Shown piece by piece: positions 26,066-35,417 of a DNA stretch of 64,000 nucleotides. Each line of letters opens with the position of its first letter. Position 1 is the stretch's first letter. The position numbers were made by a program, and so were the translations under genes. Location of the stretch: assembly GCF_018069805.1 (NCBI RefSeq), contig NZ_JAGPYN010000019.1, forward strand, positions 1-64,000. Direction: 5' to 3'. The stretch is from Pseudoalteromonas ostreae. GTDB taxonomy: Bacteria > Pseudomonadota > Gammaproteobacteria > Enterobacterales > Alteromonadaceae. Below the pieces are notes generated by a model. It was not told the DNA's origin. It ran no database searches and worked only from the letters and a program-made list of their open reading frames with translations.

Positions 26066-27667
26066 ATGATAGATGAAACCTTCGTGGATCTATCGCGATT
26101 ACAGTTTGCTGTCACCGCCCTGTTTCACTTTTTATTTGTACCACTGACTCTAGGTATGACCTGGATTTTGGTGATCATGGAATCGGTTTATGTAATGACT
26201 GGCCGAGAAATCTACCGTGATATGACCAAGTTTTGGGGTAAATTATTTGGTATTAACTTCGCCATTGGTGTAGCCACAGGTCTGACTATGGAGTTTGAAT
26301 TTGGTACTAATTGGTCTTATTATTCTCATTATGTCGGCGATGTATTTGGTGCCCCCCTTGCTATAGAAGGCTTAATGGCGTTCTTTTTAGAGTCAACCTT
26401 TGTAGGTGTCTTTTTTTTAGGATGGGAACGACTCAGTAAACGCCAACACTTAGCAGTTACTTTCATCATGGCATTTGGCACCAGCATGTCAGCTTTATGG
26501 ATTTTGGTAGCTAACGCTTGGATGCAAAATCCTATTGGTGCTGAGTTTAACTATCAAACCATGCGTATGGAAATGACTAGTTTTACCGAGCTTGTCTTTA
26601 ATCCTGTCGCACAAGTTAAGTTTATTCATACCGTTTCTGCAGGCTATGTCGCCGCATCCATGTTCGTATTAGGGATCAGCAGTTGGTATATCTTAAAAGG
26701 TCGTGATCTTGCCTTTGCAAAACGCTCTTTTTCAGTCGCCAGCGGTTTTGGTTTAGCATCAATATTATGTGTTATTTTACTCGGGGACGAATCAGGCTAT
26801 GAAGTCGGTGAAGTACAAAAAGTAAAACTTGCATCCATTGAAGCAGAATGGCACACCGAGGAAGCACCCGCCGCGTTTACGTTAGTAGGTATTCCTGATT
26901 CTGATAAGCAAGTTACTCACGCAGCCGTTAAGATCCCTTATGTAATGGGTATAATTGCAACACGCTCTTTAGACGAACAAGTAACAGGAATTATAGATTT
27001 AGAAAAGCAACACGAAGTACGTATTCGTAATGGTATGATTGCTTATAAATACCTTGAAAAACTGCGCAGTGGTGATGACTCAGCTGAGAATATTGCCAAG
27101 TTTGACACCCTCAAAGCTGATTTAGGCTATGGCTTATTATTAAAGCGTTATACCCCTAATGTAGTTGATGCAAGTGAAGCACAAATTCAGCAAGCCGTTA
27201 AAGATTCGTTCCCAAAAGTAGGCCCGATGTTTTGGTCATTTAGGATCATGGTTGGCTGTGGCGTGATTATGCTAGCCGTATTTGTATTATCTTTTTATTA
27301 CAACGCACATCGCGTGATTGAGCAAAAACGTTGGTTATTGTGGGCTGCGGTGTGGAGTATTCCCCTACCTTGGATTGCAATCGAGTTTGGCTGGATAGTC
27401 GCAGAGTATGGTCGTCAACCATGGGCAATCTCTGAAATACTGCCAACCTTTTTAGCGACCTCATCACTGACTGTCAATGATATTTTAATAAGCTTAACGG
27501 GCTTTATCGTATTTTATACCGGCCTTGCAAGTGTAGAGGGCTGGCTAATGCTGCGCTTTGTTAAACGTGGGCCAAGTTCATTACATACAGGTAAATATCA
27601 CTTTGAACATTTAGAGGACTCTACAAGTAATAGCCAAATAACTGACGAACAAGGAGTAAACTCATGA
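26066..27667 (+). CDS. cydA: Cytochrome bd ubiquinol oxidase subunit I
   Basis: The 533-residue protein is slightly longer than the Escherichia coli one. H21 in ALFHFLFVPL is the heme b595 ligand equivalent. GRQPWAI and a long Q-loop are present (about 250-380, with GDESGYEVGEVQK and DLGYGLLLKRYTPNVVDA), which is the long-Q-loop subclass. It oxidises quinol and reduces oxygen with high affinity in the inner membrane. AAGGAG precedes the ATG. cydB overlaps its stop by 4 bp. Confidence 0.97.
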   Translation: MIDETFVDLSRLQFAVTALFHFLFVPLTLGMTWILVIMESVYVMTGREIYRDMTKFWGKLFGINFAIGVATGLTMEFEFGTNWSYYSHYVGDVFGAPLAIEGLMAFFLESTFVGVFFLGWERLSKRQHLAVTFIMAFGTSMSALWILVANAWMQNPIGAEFNYQTMRMEMTSFTELVFNPVAQVKFIHTVSAGYVAASMFVLGISSWYILKGRDLAFAKRSFSVASGFGLASILCVILLGDESGYEVGEVQKVKLASIEAEWHTEEAPAAFTLVGIPDSDKQVTHAAVKIPYVMGIIATRSLDEQVTGIIDLEKQHEVRIRNGMIAYKYLEKLRSGDDSAENIAKFDTLKADLGYGLLLKRYTPNVVDASEAQIQQAVKDSFPKVGPMFWSFRIMVGCGVIMLAVFVLSFYYNAHRVIEQKRWLLWAAVWSIPLPWIAIEFGWIVAEYGRQPWAISEILPTFLATSSLTVNDILISLTGFIVFYTGLASVEGWLMLRFVKRGPSSLHTGKYHFEHLEDSTSNSQITDEQGVNS

Positions 27668-28803
27668 TTTTCGATTATGAAACGTTAAAGTTACTTTGGT
27701 GGCTTATCATTGGTATCCTATTGATAGCTTTTGCAATCACCGACGGTATGGACATGGGCGTGGCTATGCTTATCAAACTGGTTGGTAAAACCGACAGCGA
27801 ACGCCGTGTGGTGATCAATACTGTTGGCGCACACTGGGATGGTAATCAAGTATGGTTCATCACCGCAGGTGGTGCCTTGTTCGCAGCGTGGCCTATGGTT
27901 TATGCTGCTGCATTCTCTGGTTTTTATTTTGCTATGATGTTGATATTATTTGCTTTATTTTTTAGACCTTTAGGCTTTGACTATCGCAGCAAAATTGACT
28001 CGCCGCGTTGGCGTAATAATTGGGATTGGGCCTTATTTGCTGGAAGCGCCATTCCTGCACTCGTATTTGGCGTAGCCTTTGGCAATCTATTTTTAGGTGT
28101 ACCATTTAGTATTGATGAATACCTTAGAACAAGCTACCAAGGTTCATTCTTTTCGCTACTTAATCCCTTCGCACTACTATCGGGTATAATTAGCCTCACT
28201 ATGCTACTTGCCCATGGGGGAATTTGGCTACAGTTACGCACTGACACTGATATTGCACGTCGAGCGGCTCAATATGGTCGTTATGCGTTGCTAGTATTCG
28301 TTGTGTTATTTGCTCTAGCTGGTATTTGGGTTGCTAATCTTGATGGTTACCAAATACTATCGATGGGTGATAAGCAAGGCTTTGCGAACCCTATGGATAA
28401 GACTGTAACCACCGCAGCAGGTGCATGGCTAAACAACTACCAACAAACTCCTTTAACTATGCTATTCCCTGTGGGGGCCTTTACAATGGCCGCAACAGCG
28501 TGGTTCTTTTCAAAAATTAATAAACCTGCACTGGCCTTAATGGCAACGAGTTTAATGCTTGCCGGTGTGATCATGACGGCTGGAATATCATTATTCCCAT
28601 TTGTTTTACCATCAAGTAATCACCCTGATATTAGTTTGACAATATGGGATGCGGTTTCCAGTCATAGAACATTAAATGTCATGTTTGTTGCTGTGAGTAT
28701 TTTTGTTCCACTTATTTTACTATACACCACATGGTGTTATGTGCAGATGTGGCGAAAAGTGACAGTTGAAGAAATCGAAAATAACAGCCATGACAGTTAC
28801 TAA
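27664..28803 (+). CDS. cydB: Cytochrome bd ubiquinol oxidase subunit II
   Basis: The 379-residue protein has the conserved opening MIFDYETLKLLWWLIIGILLIAFAITDGMDMGV and GNQVWFITAGGALFAAWP, with about eight hydrophobic helices. It is the structural partner of CydA in the oxidase. It starts in an ATGA overlap with cydA and is followed by cydX. Confidence 0.97.
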   Translation: MIFDYETLKLLWWLIIGILLIAFAITDGMDMGVAMLIKLVGKTDSERRVVINTVGAHWDGNQVWFITAGGALFAAWPMVYAAAFSGFYFAMMLILFALFFRPLGFDYRSKIDSPRWRNNWDWALFAGSAIPALVFGVAFGNLFLGVPFSIDEYLRTSYQGSFFSLLNPFALLSGIISLTMLLAHGGIWLQLRTDTDIARRAAQYGRYALLVFVVLFALAGIWVANLDGYQILSMGDKQGFANPMDKTVTTAAGAWLNNYQQTPLTMLFPVGAFTMAATAWFFSKINKPALALMATSLMLAGVIMTAGISLFPFVLPSSNHPDISLTIWDAVSSHRTLNVMFVAVSIFVPLILLYTTWCYVQMWRKVTVEEIENNSHDSY

Positions 28804-28816
28804 GGAGGTATAACCT

Positions 28817-28969
28817 ATGTGGTATTTTGCTTGGATACTCGGTGTTTTATTAGCATGTACGTTAGGTGTGATCAACGTAATGTGGTATGAATTTACTCAA
28901 AACAAAGACAGTATCGCTGACGACGAACAAGAATTACACGATAGGCTTAATCGCCAAAATGACGACTAA
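28817..28969 (+). CDS. cydX: Cytochrome bd accessory small subunit
   Basis: The 50-residue protein opens MWYFAWILGVLLACTLGVINVMWYE, the CydX/YbgT signature with a single transmembrane helix, then an acidic/charged tail. AAGGAGG lies seven bases upstream of the ATG. CydX stabilises the hemes of CydAB. It sits in the usual place directly after cydB and overlaps the cydD start by 11 bp. Confidence 0.95.
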   Translation: MWYFAWILGVLLACTLGVINVMWYEFTQNKDSIADDEQELHDRLNRQNDD

Positions 28970-30737
28970 CCCCCAACCAAAACGCGTGCAGCAAACTACA
29001 CTGCGCGCGTTTTTAAAAACGCACTCCAATCACGCCGGTAGCCTTCTAAAGATTAGTATTGCATTAGGAACATTTAACGCACTACTAATGATTACCAGCG
29101 CCTATTTAGTAGCGAGTTCGATCCATTTAGTGATGTTTCAACAAGCAGACTTAGCCACCATAACCCCGTCACTTTGGTCATTAGCTGCACTGATTTTAGC
29201 CCGTGCTGTGTTGCTTGGATTTTCGCAACGGATCAGCGCCAAGGCTGCGCTTAAAATCAAAACAGCGATGCGTCACACGTTACTTAAAAAGCTAACATTG
29301 CTTGGGCCTAGCTATATTGAGCAACACGGCCATGGCGCAACCTTAAATACCTTACACAACGGTGTAGAAGCACTGCACGATTATTACGCTAACTATTTAC
29401 CGAGTGTGGCTTACAGCGCATTAATTCCTTTAGCTATCTTGATGGTGATTTTCCCAACCGACTGGAAAGCGGGCTTGATCTTTTTATTTACCGCACCACT
29501 AATTCCATTTTTTATGATTTTAGTGGGTCACAAAGCTGAACAACTTAACCAACAACGTTGGCAGCAACTGGCCGTATTGGGTAATTACTTTTTTGATCGC
29601 GTACAAGGGCTTACACAACTTAAGTTATTTAATGCGACAAAACGTGAATTAAAACAGATAGCCAAAATTTCTGATGATTTTCGCCATGCAACTTTAAGCG
29701 TATTAAAAATTGCATTTTTGTCGTCCTTTGCGCTGGAGTTTTTAGCCACCATCAGCGTGGCATTGGTGGCTGTGATCATCGGTTTCCGGCTATTTTTTGG
29801 CACCTTAGACTTTGCGACTGGTTTTGTGGTGTTATTACTTGCCCCGGAATTTTATTTACCGTTGCGTCAATTAGGCAGTCATTACCATGCCAAGTTAGAA
29901 GGCATAAGTGCAGCGGCAGATATGCTCAAAATATTGAATGAACCCATTGCTGGTGACAATAACAGCTCCCGCGCTGGGCTTTCCCAATTAAGCCTTGAGC
30001 GTATCGAACAACTGCAGATCGATAACTTAAACTTTTATTATCCAGACAGTAATGAAGGCGTTAAAAATATTAATCTCACTTTTTCTGGCACCGGTTTGTA
30101 TGCAATTATTGGTCAAAGTGGTGCTGGTAAAAGCACCTTACTGGATTGTTTGTTAGGGTTTCATCCACAGGTTGTCACAACAATCAAGGTTGATCAGCAG
30201 CAGCTAAGCCAATCGGATATTAGCCAATGGCAGCAACATATTGCTTGGATCCCACAACAGCCAACATTATTGTTCAACACTATTAAGGCCAATTTAGTGC
30301 TCGCAAAACCAGATGCTACAACCGCGCAATTAGAAGCCGCAGCCAAGCAAGCTGGTGCACTTGAGTTTATCAATGCATTACCTCAGGGCTTTGATACCCA
30401 TATTGGTGAGCAAGGAGAAGGGCTTTCTGGCGGGCAAAAACAGCGCATCGCTTTAGCACGGGCATTTTTAAAACAAGCACCTATTTTAGTGCTTGATGAA
30501 CCCACCGCGCACCTTGATAGCCAAACTGAGCAATTAGTGCAAACAGCAATTAATCAATACGCGAAAGACCACCTGGTTGTAGTGATCGCTCATCGTTTAA
30601 ATACTATCGAGCAGGCTAAGCAGGTACTGGTAATGAAAGATGGCAGCGTAATTGAACAAGGCGATTTTAAAGGTTTGCTCAATCAGCATGGCGTACTGTT
30701 TGATTTAGTAAATGCAAGGAGCACACAAAATGACTGA
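28959..30737 (+). CDS. cydD: ABC exporter CydD (cysteine/glutathione transporter, ATPase/permease)
   Basis: ATG 28959 gives 592 residues, the family length; an in-frame start at 28887 would overlap nearly half of cydX and is rejected. Six hydrophobic segments (about 30-310) are followed by an ATPase domain with Walker A GQSGAGKST, signature LSGGQKQR, Walker B ILVLDEPTAHLD and the H-loop IAHRL. CydDC exports thiols or moves heme, and is required to mature cytochrome bd. It overlaps cydC by 8 bp. Confidence 0.93.
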   Translation: MTTNPQPKRVQQTTLRAFLKTHSNHAGSLLKISIALGTFNALLMITSAYLVASSIHLVMFQQADLATITPSLWSLAALILARAVLLGFSQRISAKAALKIKTAMRHTLLKKLTLLGPSYIEQHGHGATLNTLHNGVEALHDYYANYLPSVAYSALIPLAILMVIFPTDWKAGLIFLFTAPLIPFFMILVGHKAEQLNQQRWQQLAVLGNYFFDRVQGLTQLKLFNATKRELKQIAKISDDFRHATLSVLKIAFLSSFALEFLATISVALVAVIIGFRLFFGTLDFATGFVVLLLAPEFYLPLRQLGSHYHAKLEGISAAADMLKILNEPIAGDNNSSRAGLSQLSLERIEQLQIDNLNFYYPDSNEGVKNINLTFSGTGLYAIIGQSGAGKSTLLDCLLGFHPQVVTTIKVDQQQLSQSDISQWQQHIAWIPQQPTLLFNTIKANLVLAKPDATTAQLEAAAKQAGALEFINALPQGFDTHIGEQGEGLSGGQKQRIALARAFLKQAPILVLDEPTAHLDSQTEQLVQTAINQYAKDHLVVVIAHRLNTIEQAKQVLVMKDGSVIEQGDFKGLLNQHGVLFDLVNARSTQND

Positions 30738-32463
30738 CTTTATGCGCTTGCTTAAATTATGTAAGCCGCATCTAGGCGCTATGCTATTAGGTGCTTTTTT
30801 GGCGACACTGACCGTACTGGCTAACGTTGCCCTACTGGCTATTTCTGGTTGGTTTTTAGCCTCAATGGCAGCAGCAGGTTTAGCAGGCGTACAGCTGAAC
30901 TACTTCACGCCTGCGGGCACAATTAGGTTTTTAGCAATCGTAAGAACAGCGTCTCGTTACGGCGAGCGACTACTAACTCACAACGCCACTTTTTTACTGT
31001 TAAGTGAAATTCGTGTCAGTGTTTTTAACACACTAAGCCAGCTGAGTAATGTTGATTTAGCGATGAGCCGCAGCGCGGATCTATTTAACCGTATGCAAAA
31101 TGATGTTGAAGCGCTCGATAAGTTTTATTTAAACGTATTACTACCGATGATTATTGCGCTTATAAGCGTGCCAATTGTGCTGATATTTATGAGCGCATAT
31201 AACGCCGATGTCGCACTGCTGTGCTTTATCACGCTACTTTTAGTCGGCGTTCTATTACCTTTAATGTTGAGTAAGCAACTACAACAAACCGCTGAACTCG
31301 AGACAAAATATTCAGCAACGTTGCGCGCAGAGCTATCTGACACTTTAAGCGGACTCAGAGAGCTGGCTATATATCAAGCCACTGAGCAACAAGTTGAACA
31401 GTGTCGTACAGCCAGTGAGCGCTATAATCAGCAGTTATTTACACGCCACAATGCAGAAGCAACCAGTAGTGGTTTATCACTGCTTATAGTGCAATTAAGC
31501 ATGCTGGGCGCGATTGTGATAGTTGCGCCACTGGTTTATAACGCCACTATGGTGAATGTTGAATTAGCCATGCTCAGTTTGTTTGTACTTGCTAGTTTTG
31601 AAACCGTGCTAACACTCCCCAATGCTTTTATTCAATTACCCGTAGCATTGAGCGCTGCAAAACGTATTTTTGATTTAGAAGATCAACTGCGCCCTATTAC
31701 TCACTGTACTGAAGAGCTAGTGGCAGTACAACCTTTAGGGCTTGAGTTAAAACATCTAAGCTATTGTTATCATCCGGATACCTATGCGTTAAATGATATC
31801 AACCTAACAATCTCAGCACTGCAAAAAGTGGCCATTGTCGGCCAAAGTGGCAGCGGGAAAAGTACCCTGGTTAATTTACTCAGTGGTTTATGGCCACAGC
31901 AAGGTGGAGCAATAAACCTAACCTCGACAGACAAAACCATTGAAATTAATACCCTTAGTCAGCAAAATCGCTGCGAACTGATTAATATAGTCGCGCAGCA
32001 ACATCATATTTTTGATGGCACCATTGCTGATAATTTGCGTTATGCCGCCCCAACAGCAAGCAAGACGCAAATGCTTGCGGCTTGCCAACAAGCGCAGCTT
32101 GCTGGTTGGTTGGATGATTTAAAACAAGGCTTAAATACTCGTTTAGGTACAGGTGGTAGAAGCTTATCGCGGGGGCAATCAAGGCGGTTAGCGTTAGCGC
32201 AAGCACTACTTCGTGCGCCAGCTATTTTAGTACTTGATGAGCCGACTGAGGGACTCGATAATCAATCTAAACATCAGGTTATGGATGCGATATTAACCAG
32301 CATGCAGCATTGTACTGTGATCAGCATAACTCATGATCCTGCCTTACTTGCCAATATGGATAAAGTGATTTGGCTAGAGCAAGGACAAGTAAAAGCCATC
32401 GCAACGCATCAACAATTATTAACAGAGCACGATGATTACGTTAACTTGATCACACGCTTTTAA
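30730..32463 (+). CDS. cydC: ABC exporter CydC (partner of CydD)
   Basis: ATG 30730 is chosen because AAGGAG lies nine bases upstream within cydD; it gives 577 residues, against 573 in Escherichia coli. It has the permease domain (1-310) and an ATPase domain with Walker A GQSGSGKST, a slightly degenerate signature LSRGQSRR and Walker B ILVLDEPTEGLD. It forms the heterodimer with CydD. It is the last gene of cydABXDC and ends before a bidirectional terminator facing lpxA. Confidence 0.93.
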   Translation: MTDFMRLLKLCKPHLGAMLLGAFLATLTVLANVALLAISGWFLASMAAAGLAGVQLNYFTPAGTIRFLAIVRTASRYGERLLTHNATFLLLSEIRVSVFNTLSQLSNVDLAMSRSADLFNRMQNDVEALDKFYLNVLLPMIIALISVPIVLIFMSAYNADVALLCFITLLLVGVLLPLMLSKQLQQTAELETKYSATLRAELSDTLSGLRELAIYQATEQQVEQCRTASERYNQQLFTRHNAEATSSGLSLLIVQLSMLGAIVIVAPLVYNATMVNVELAMLSLFVLASFETVLTLPNAFIQLPVALSAAKRIFDLEDQLRPITHCTEELVAVQPLGLELKHLSYCYHPDTYALNDINLTISALQKVAIVGQSGSGKSTLVNLLSGLWPQQGGAINLTSTDKTIEINTLSQQNRCELINIVAQQHHIFDGTIADNLRYAAPTASKTQMLAACQQAQLAGWLDDLKQGLNTRLGTGGRSLSRGQSRRLALAQALLRAPAILVLDEPTEGLDNQSKHQVMDAILTSMQHCTVISITHDPALLANMDKVIWLEQGQVKAIATHQQLLTEHDDYVNLITRF

Positions 32464-32545
32464 TCAAAATTCAACGCTCCCTTAGAGTGATAAAGGTATC
32501 AACTGAGCTGCAACTGAATTAAAGTAAATACAAAACAGTGAATAC

Positions 32546-32584
32546 AAAAAAGCCACCATATTAACTTAATAACTGGTGGCTTTT
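32546..32584. terminator. Bidirectional terminator between cydC and lpxA
   Basis: AGCCACCA and TGGTGGCT arms (32551-32581) with A-rich and T-rich flanks serve both converging genes. Confidence 0.85.
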
Positions 32585-32602
32585 ATACACAGCATAAACG
32601 AA

Positions 32603-33373
32603 TTAACGAATAATACCGCGTTCAGAATTTTTCACAAAATCAACCATTAACTGTACTGCTGGGTACTTAGCGGCATCATCTGCAAGCGCTGCAAGTGCCT
32701 CTTCAACACCTAAGCTCTTACGGTATAATGTTTTATAAGCACGGCGTGTTGCCATTACTTCATCGCTTTCAAAACCACGACGTTTCATACCTTCAGTATT
32801 AATTGCAACTGGGCCTGCTGGTGTGCCTATAGTTGTTACAAATGGTGGGACGTCTTTATTCACGCCAGAATACATACCAACAAACGCATGTGCACCCACT
32901 TTGCAAAACTGATGAATTCCTGAATTGCCCGCTAAGATAACCCAGTCACCAATATGTACATGGCCTGCAACAGATGCATTATTAGCAAAAATAACGTTGT
33001 CGCCAATCACCGCATCATGCGCTACGTGAGTGTAAGCCATAAACAAGTTATTGCTACCAATCTTAGTCACACCTTGGTCTTGGGTAGTACCCCGATGGAT
33101 GGTGGCACATTCACGAATAACATTGTTATCGCCAATGATCAGTGTTGTTGGCTCATTATTATACTTTTTGTCTTGGCAGGCTTCACCTACAGACGCAAAT
33201 TGAAATATATGATTGCCTGAACCTATTGTTGATGGGCCTTTGACCACAACATGAGATTCGATAATGCTGTTGTCACCAATAACCACATCGTTGCCAATGT
33301 AGCTATACGGGCCAACCGATACATTATTACCTAACTTTGCACCTGGTTCGATTATCGCTGTAGGATGGATCAC
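32603..33373 (-). CDS. lpxA: UDP-N-acetylglucosamine acyltransferase
   Basis: GTG at 33373 is chosen: it begins MIHPTAIIEPGAKLG, the family start, two bases after the fabZ stop; a GTG at 33397 would overlap fabZ. The 256-residue protein is a left-handed beta-helix with hexapeptide repeats (VSVGPYSYIGNDVVIGD) and the catalytic His in AYTHVAHDAVIG. It adds the 3-hydroxyacyl chain to UDP-GlcNAc, the first lipid A step. It closes the bamA-skp-lpxD-fabZ-lpxA run. Confidence 0.96.
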   Translation of the reverse strand: MIHPTAIIEPGAKLGNNVSVGPYSYIGNDVVIGDNSIIESHVVVKGPSTIGSGNHIFQFASVGEACQDKKYNNEPTTLIIGDNNVIRECATIHRGTTQDQGVTKIGSNNLFMAYTHVAHDAVIGDNVIFANNASVAGHVHIGDWVILAGNSGIHQFCKVGAHAFVGMYSGVNKDVPPFVTTIGTPAGPVAINTEGMKRRGFESDEVMATRRAYKTLYRKSLGVEEALAALADDAAKYPAVQLMVDFVKNSERGIIR

Positions 33374-33375
33374 AA

Positions 33376-33828
33376 TTAAAGCTCTCTTCTCGCACACATG
33401 ATTTCGGCACTACATACTATTTTACCATCAACTTTTGCTTCTGCTGCAAACTTCCAAATATTACGACGCTCTTTTAAAAATTGAACGTGTAAGTGCATGG
33501 TGTCACCAGGCGTTACTGGTTGTTTAAAGCGCGCATTATCTATCGCTGCAAATAAATATAGCTCATTGTCACTGCGATTTTCGACAGTTTTAAAACCCAA
33601 TAAACCGGTTGCCTGTGCCATAGCTTCTAAAATTAATACACCAGGAAAAATTGGCTGGTTTGGAAAGTGACCTGTAAAAATAGGTTCATTAAAGGTTACG
33701 TTCTTTATCGCATGCAACGATTCACCAGGGGTGAAATCAAGTACACGGTCAACCAGTAGCATCGGGTAACGATGTGGAAGTAAATTTAAAATTTCTTGTA
33801 TATCAAGGCTATTTAATTCGTTTGCCAA
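33376..33828 (-). CDS. fabZ: 3-hydroxyacyl-[ACP] dehydratase
   Basis: TTG at 33828 ([14 protein letters not shown]) is chosen because AAGGAT lies seven bases before it and gives 150 residues, the family length; TTG 33852 is the alternative. The catalytic His is in [14 protein letters not shown], with the acidic residue in [12 protein letters not shown]. It dehydrates hydroxyacyl-ACP in fatty acid elongation and competes with LpxA for substrate. It lies three bases from lpxD. Confidence 0.95.
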   Translation of the reverse strand: MANELNSLDIQEILNLLPHRYPMLLVDRVLDFTPGESLHAIKNVTFNEPIFTGHFPNQPIFPGVLILEAMAQATGLLGFKTVENRSDNELYLFAAIDNARFKQPVTPGDTMHLHVQFLKERRNIWKFAAEAKVDGKIVCSAEIMCARREL

Positions 33829-33855
33829 AATAGCATCCTTATTTGTGTTCAACGT

Positions 33856-34878
33856 TCATGACTTATTTAATGCTTCCAGCGCCTTAAGACGGTTTTTCAT
33901 GTCTGAAAGGTTTCGCAAGTGAGCAATAGACTTTCGCCATTCTTTATTTGTCGTATGTGGTATGCCTGATGAATATACACCTGGCTCTGTGATCGACTTA
34001 GTCACCATACTCATGCCCGTTATTATAACACCATCGCACACAGACATGTGACCGTTAATTGCTGACATACCGCCGATTTGGCAATTTTTACCGATAGTAA
34101 CACTGCCAGCTAACACAGTACATCCTGCAACAGCAGTGCCTGAGCCAATTTCAACATTATGGGCAATTTGACATTGGTTATCAATAATCACATTGCTGTG
34201 AATAATCGTGTCATCAATTGCACCACGATCAATCGTACTACCAGCGCCAATCTCAACCTTGTCACCAATGATAACACGACCAAGCTGAGGAATTTTTATC
34301 CATTGGCCTTTATCATTTGCATAACCAAAGCCATCACTGCCGATTACGCTACTTGATTGAAATAAGCAATCACTGCCAATTTCTACATCATGATAGACAC
34401 TGACGTTCGCCCATAATTTTGTGCTATTGCCTATTTTTGTGTTTTCACCAATAAAGCAATTAGCACCTATTTGCGCGTTATCAGCAATCACCGCTCCGGC
34501 TTCAATCACCACATTAGCTGCAATAGCAGCTGTGCTTGCAACTGTGGCATCAGGATGGATCACCGCACTTGGGTGAATACTTTGTGATGCTGAGCGTGGC
34601 GTAGTATCGAGTAACTGGGCTAGTTTTGCATAGCAAACATAAGGGTTTGCAACAATGAGCTTATTCCCTTGATAGTACTCTACGTCTGCGGCAGATAGGA
34701 TCACTGCCCCCGCTTGAGTATCACTAAGTTGTGAGCGATATTTCTTATTCGCTAAAAATGCGATATGCCCAGATTGGGCATTTGCAAGTGTAGCAATTTT
34801 TGAGATTTCCAAAGCGCCGTCACCATCAAGCTCGGCGCCTAGAAGTTCCGCAATCTGCGAAAGCGTATAATTATGCAT
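33856..34878 (-). CDS. lpxD: UDP-3-O-(3-hydroxyacyl)glucosamine N-acyltransferase
   Basis: The 340-residue protein has an N-terminal uridine-binding domain (HIAFLANKKYRSQL) and hexapeptide repeats over about 100-300, with the catalytic-region His in QCQIAHNVEIGSGTAVAG. It adds the second acyl chain in lipid A synthesis. It lies nine bases after skp in the same transcription unit. Confidence 0.97.
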   Translation of the reverse strand: MHNYTLSQIAELLGAELDGDGALEISKIATLANAQSGHIAFLANKKYRSQLSDTQAGAVILSAADVEYYQGNKLIVANPYVCYAKLAQLLDTTPRSASQSIHPSAVIHPDATVASTAAIAANVVIEAGAVIADNAQIGANCFIGENTKIGNSTKLWANVSVYHDVEIGSDCLFQSSSVIGSDGFGYANDKGQWIKIPQLGRVIIGDKVEIGAGSTIDRGAIDDTIIHSNVIIDNQCQIAHNVEIGSGTAVAGCTVLAGSVTIGKNCQIGGMSAINGHMSVCDGVIITGMSMVTKSITEPGVYSSGIPHTTNKEWRKSIAHLRNLSDMKNRLKALEALNKS

Positions 34879-34887
34879 ATATCAATT

Positions 34888-35406
34888 CTATTGCTTACTT
34901 ACTTGATCAACAACTTTACTTGATAAATCAACTACCGTTTTAGGGTTAAAGTAGATAGTTGTATCTTTAACTTTAACTTCATCGTACTTTCCATCTTTGG
35001 CAATCTCTTCGATTGCTTTGATGATAATACCTTGAACTTTAGCTAGCTCTTGGTTTTGACGAGTTTTAATTTCTTGCTCTAAAGGACGACCTTTTTCAGC
35101 AAGGTTTTTTTGCATGCCTTCCACTTTTTCACGCAACGCGTCTTTTTGCGCTTGGCTCATTGTAGTGCTTTCACGCTTGAATTTTTCTGCTTCAAAACGG
35201 ATATCGCCCTGGAGCTTTTCAAGTTCTTGACGACGCTCAGCAAATTCAGCTTGTAGTGTTTGCTCAACTTTTGCCATTTGTGGGATTTGCTTATAGATTT
35301 CTTGCATATCTACAATGCCTACTTTATGTGCAAAAGCACTTGCAGAAGTACCCATCATAAGTGTTGCTAAAATGGCAATTGCCGATGATTTAAATGATTT
35401 TTTCAC
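34888..35406 (-). CDS. skp: Periplasmic chaperone Skp (OmpH family)
   Basis: The 172-residue protein has a cleavable signal peptide (MKKSFKSSAIAILATLMMG, cut after AFA) and long alkaline coiled-coil helices rich in K, E and Q (about 45-130). Trimeric Skp holds unfolded outer-membrane proteins on their way to BamA, encoded 11 bp upstream. Confidence 0.95.
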   Translation of the reverse strand: MKKSFKSSAIAILATLMMGTSASAFAHKVGIVDMQEIYKQIPQMAKVEQTLQAEFAERRQELEKLQGDIRFEAEKFKRESTTMSQAQKDALREKVEGMQKNLAEKGRPLEQEIKTRQNQELAKVQGIIIKAIEEIAKDGKYDEVKVKDTTIYFNPKTVVDLSSKVVDQVSKQ

Positions 35407-35417
35407 AAAAAACTCCT

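Noticed and set aside
28887..28958. Longer N-terminus of CydD
   Set aside because: It would overlap nearly half of cydX in another frame; ATG 28959 gives the family length.
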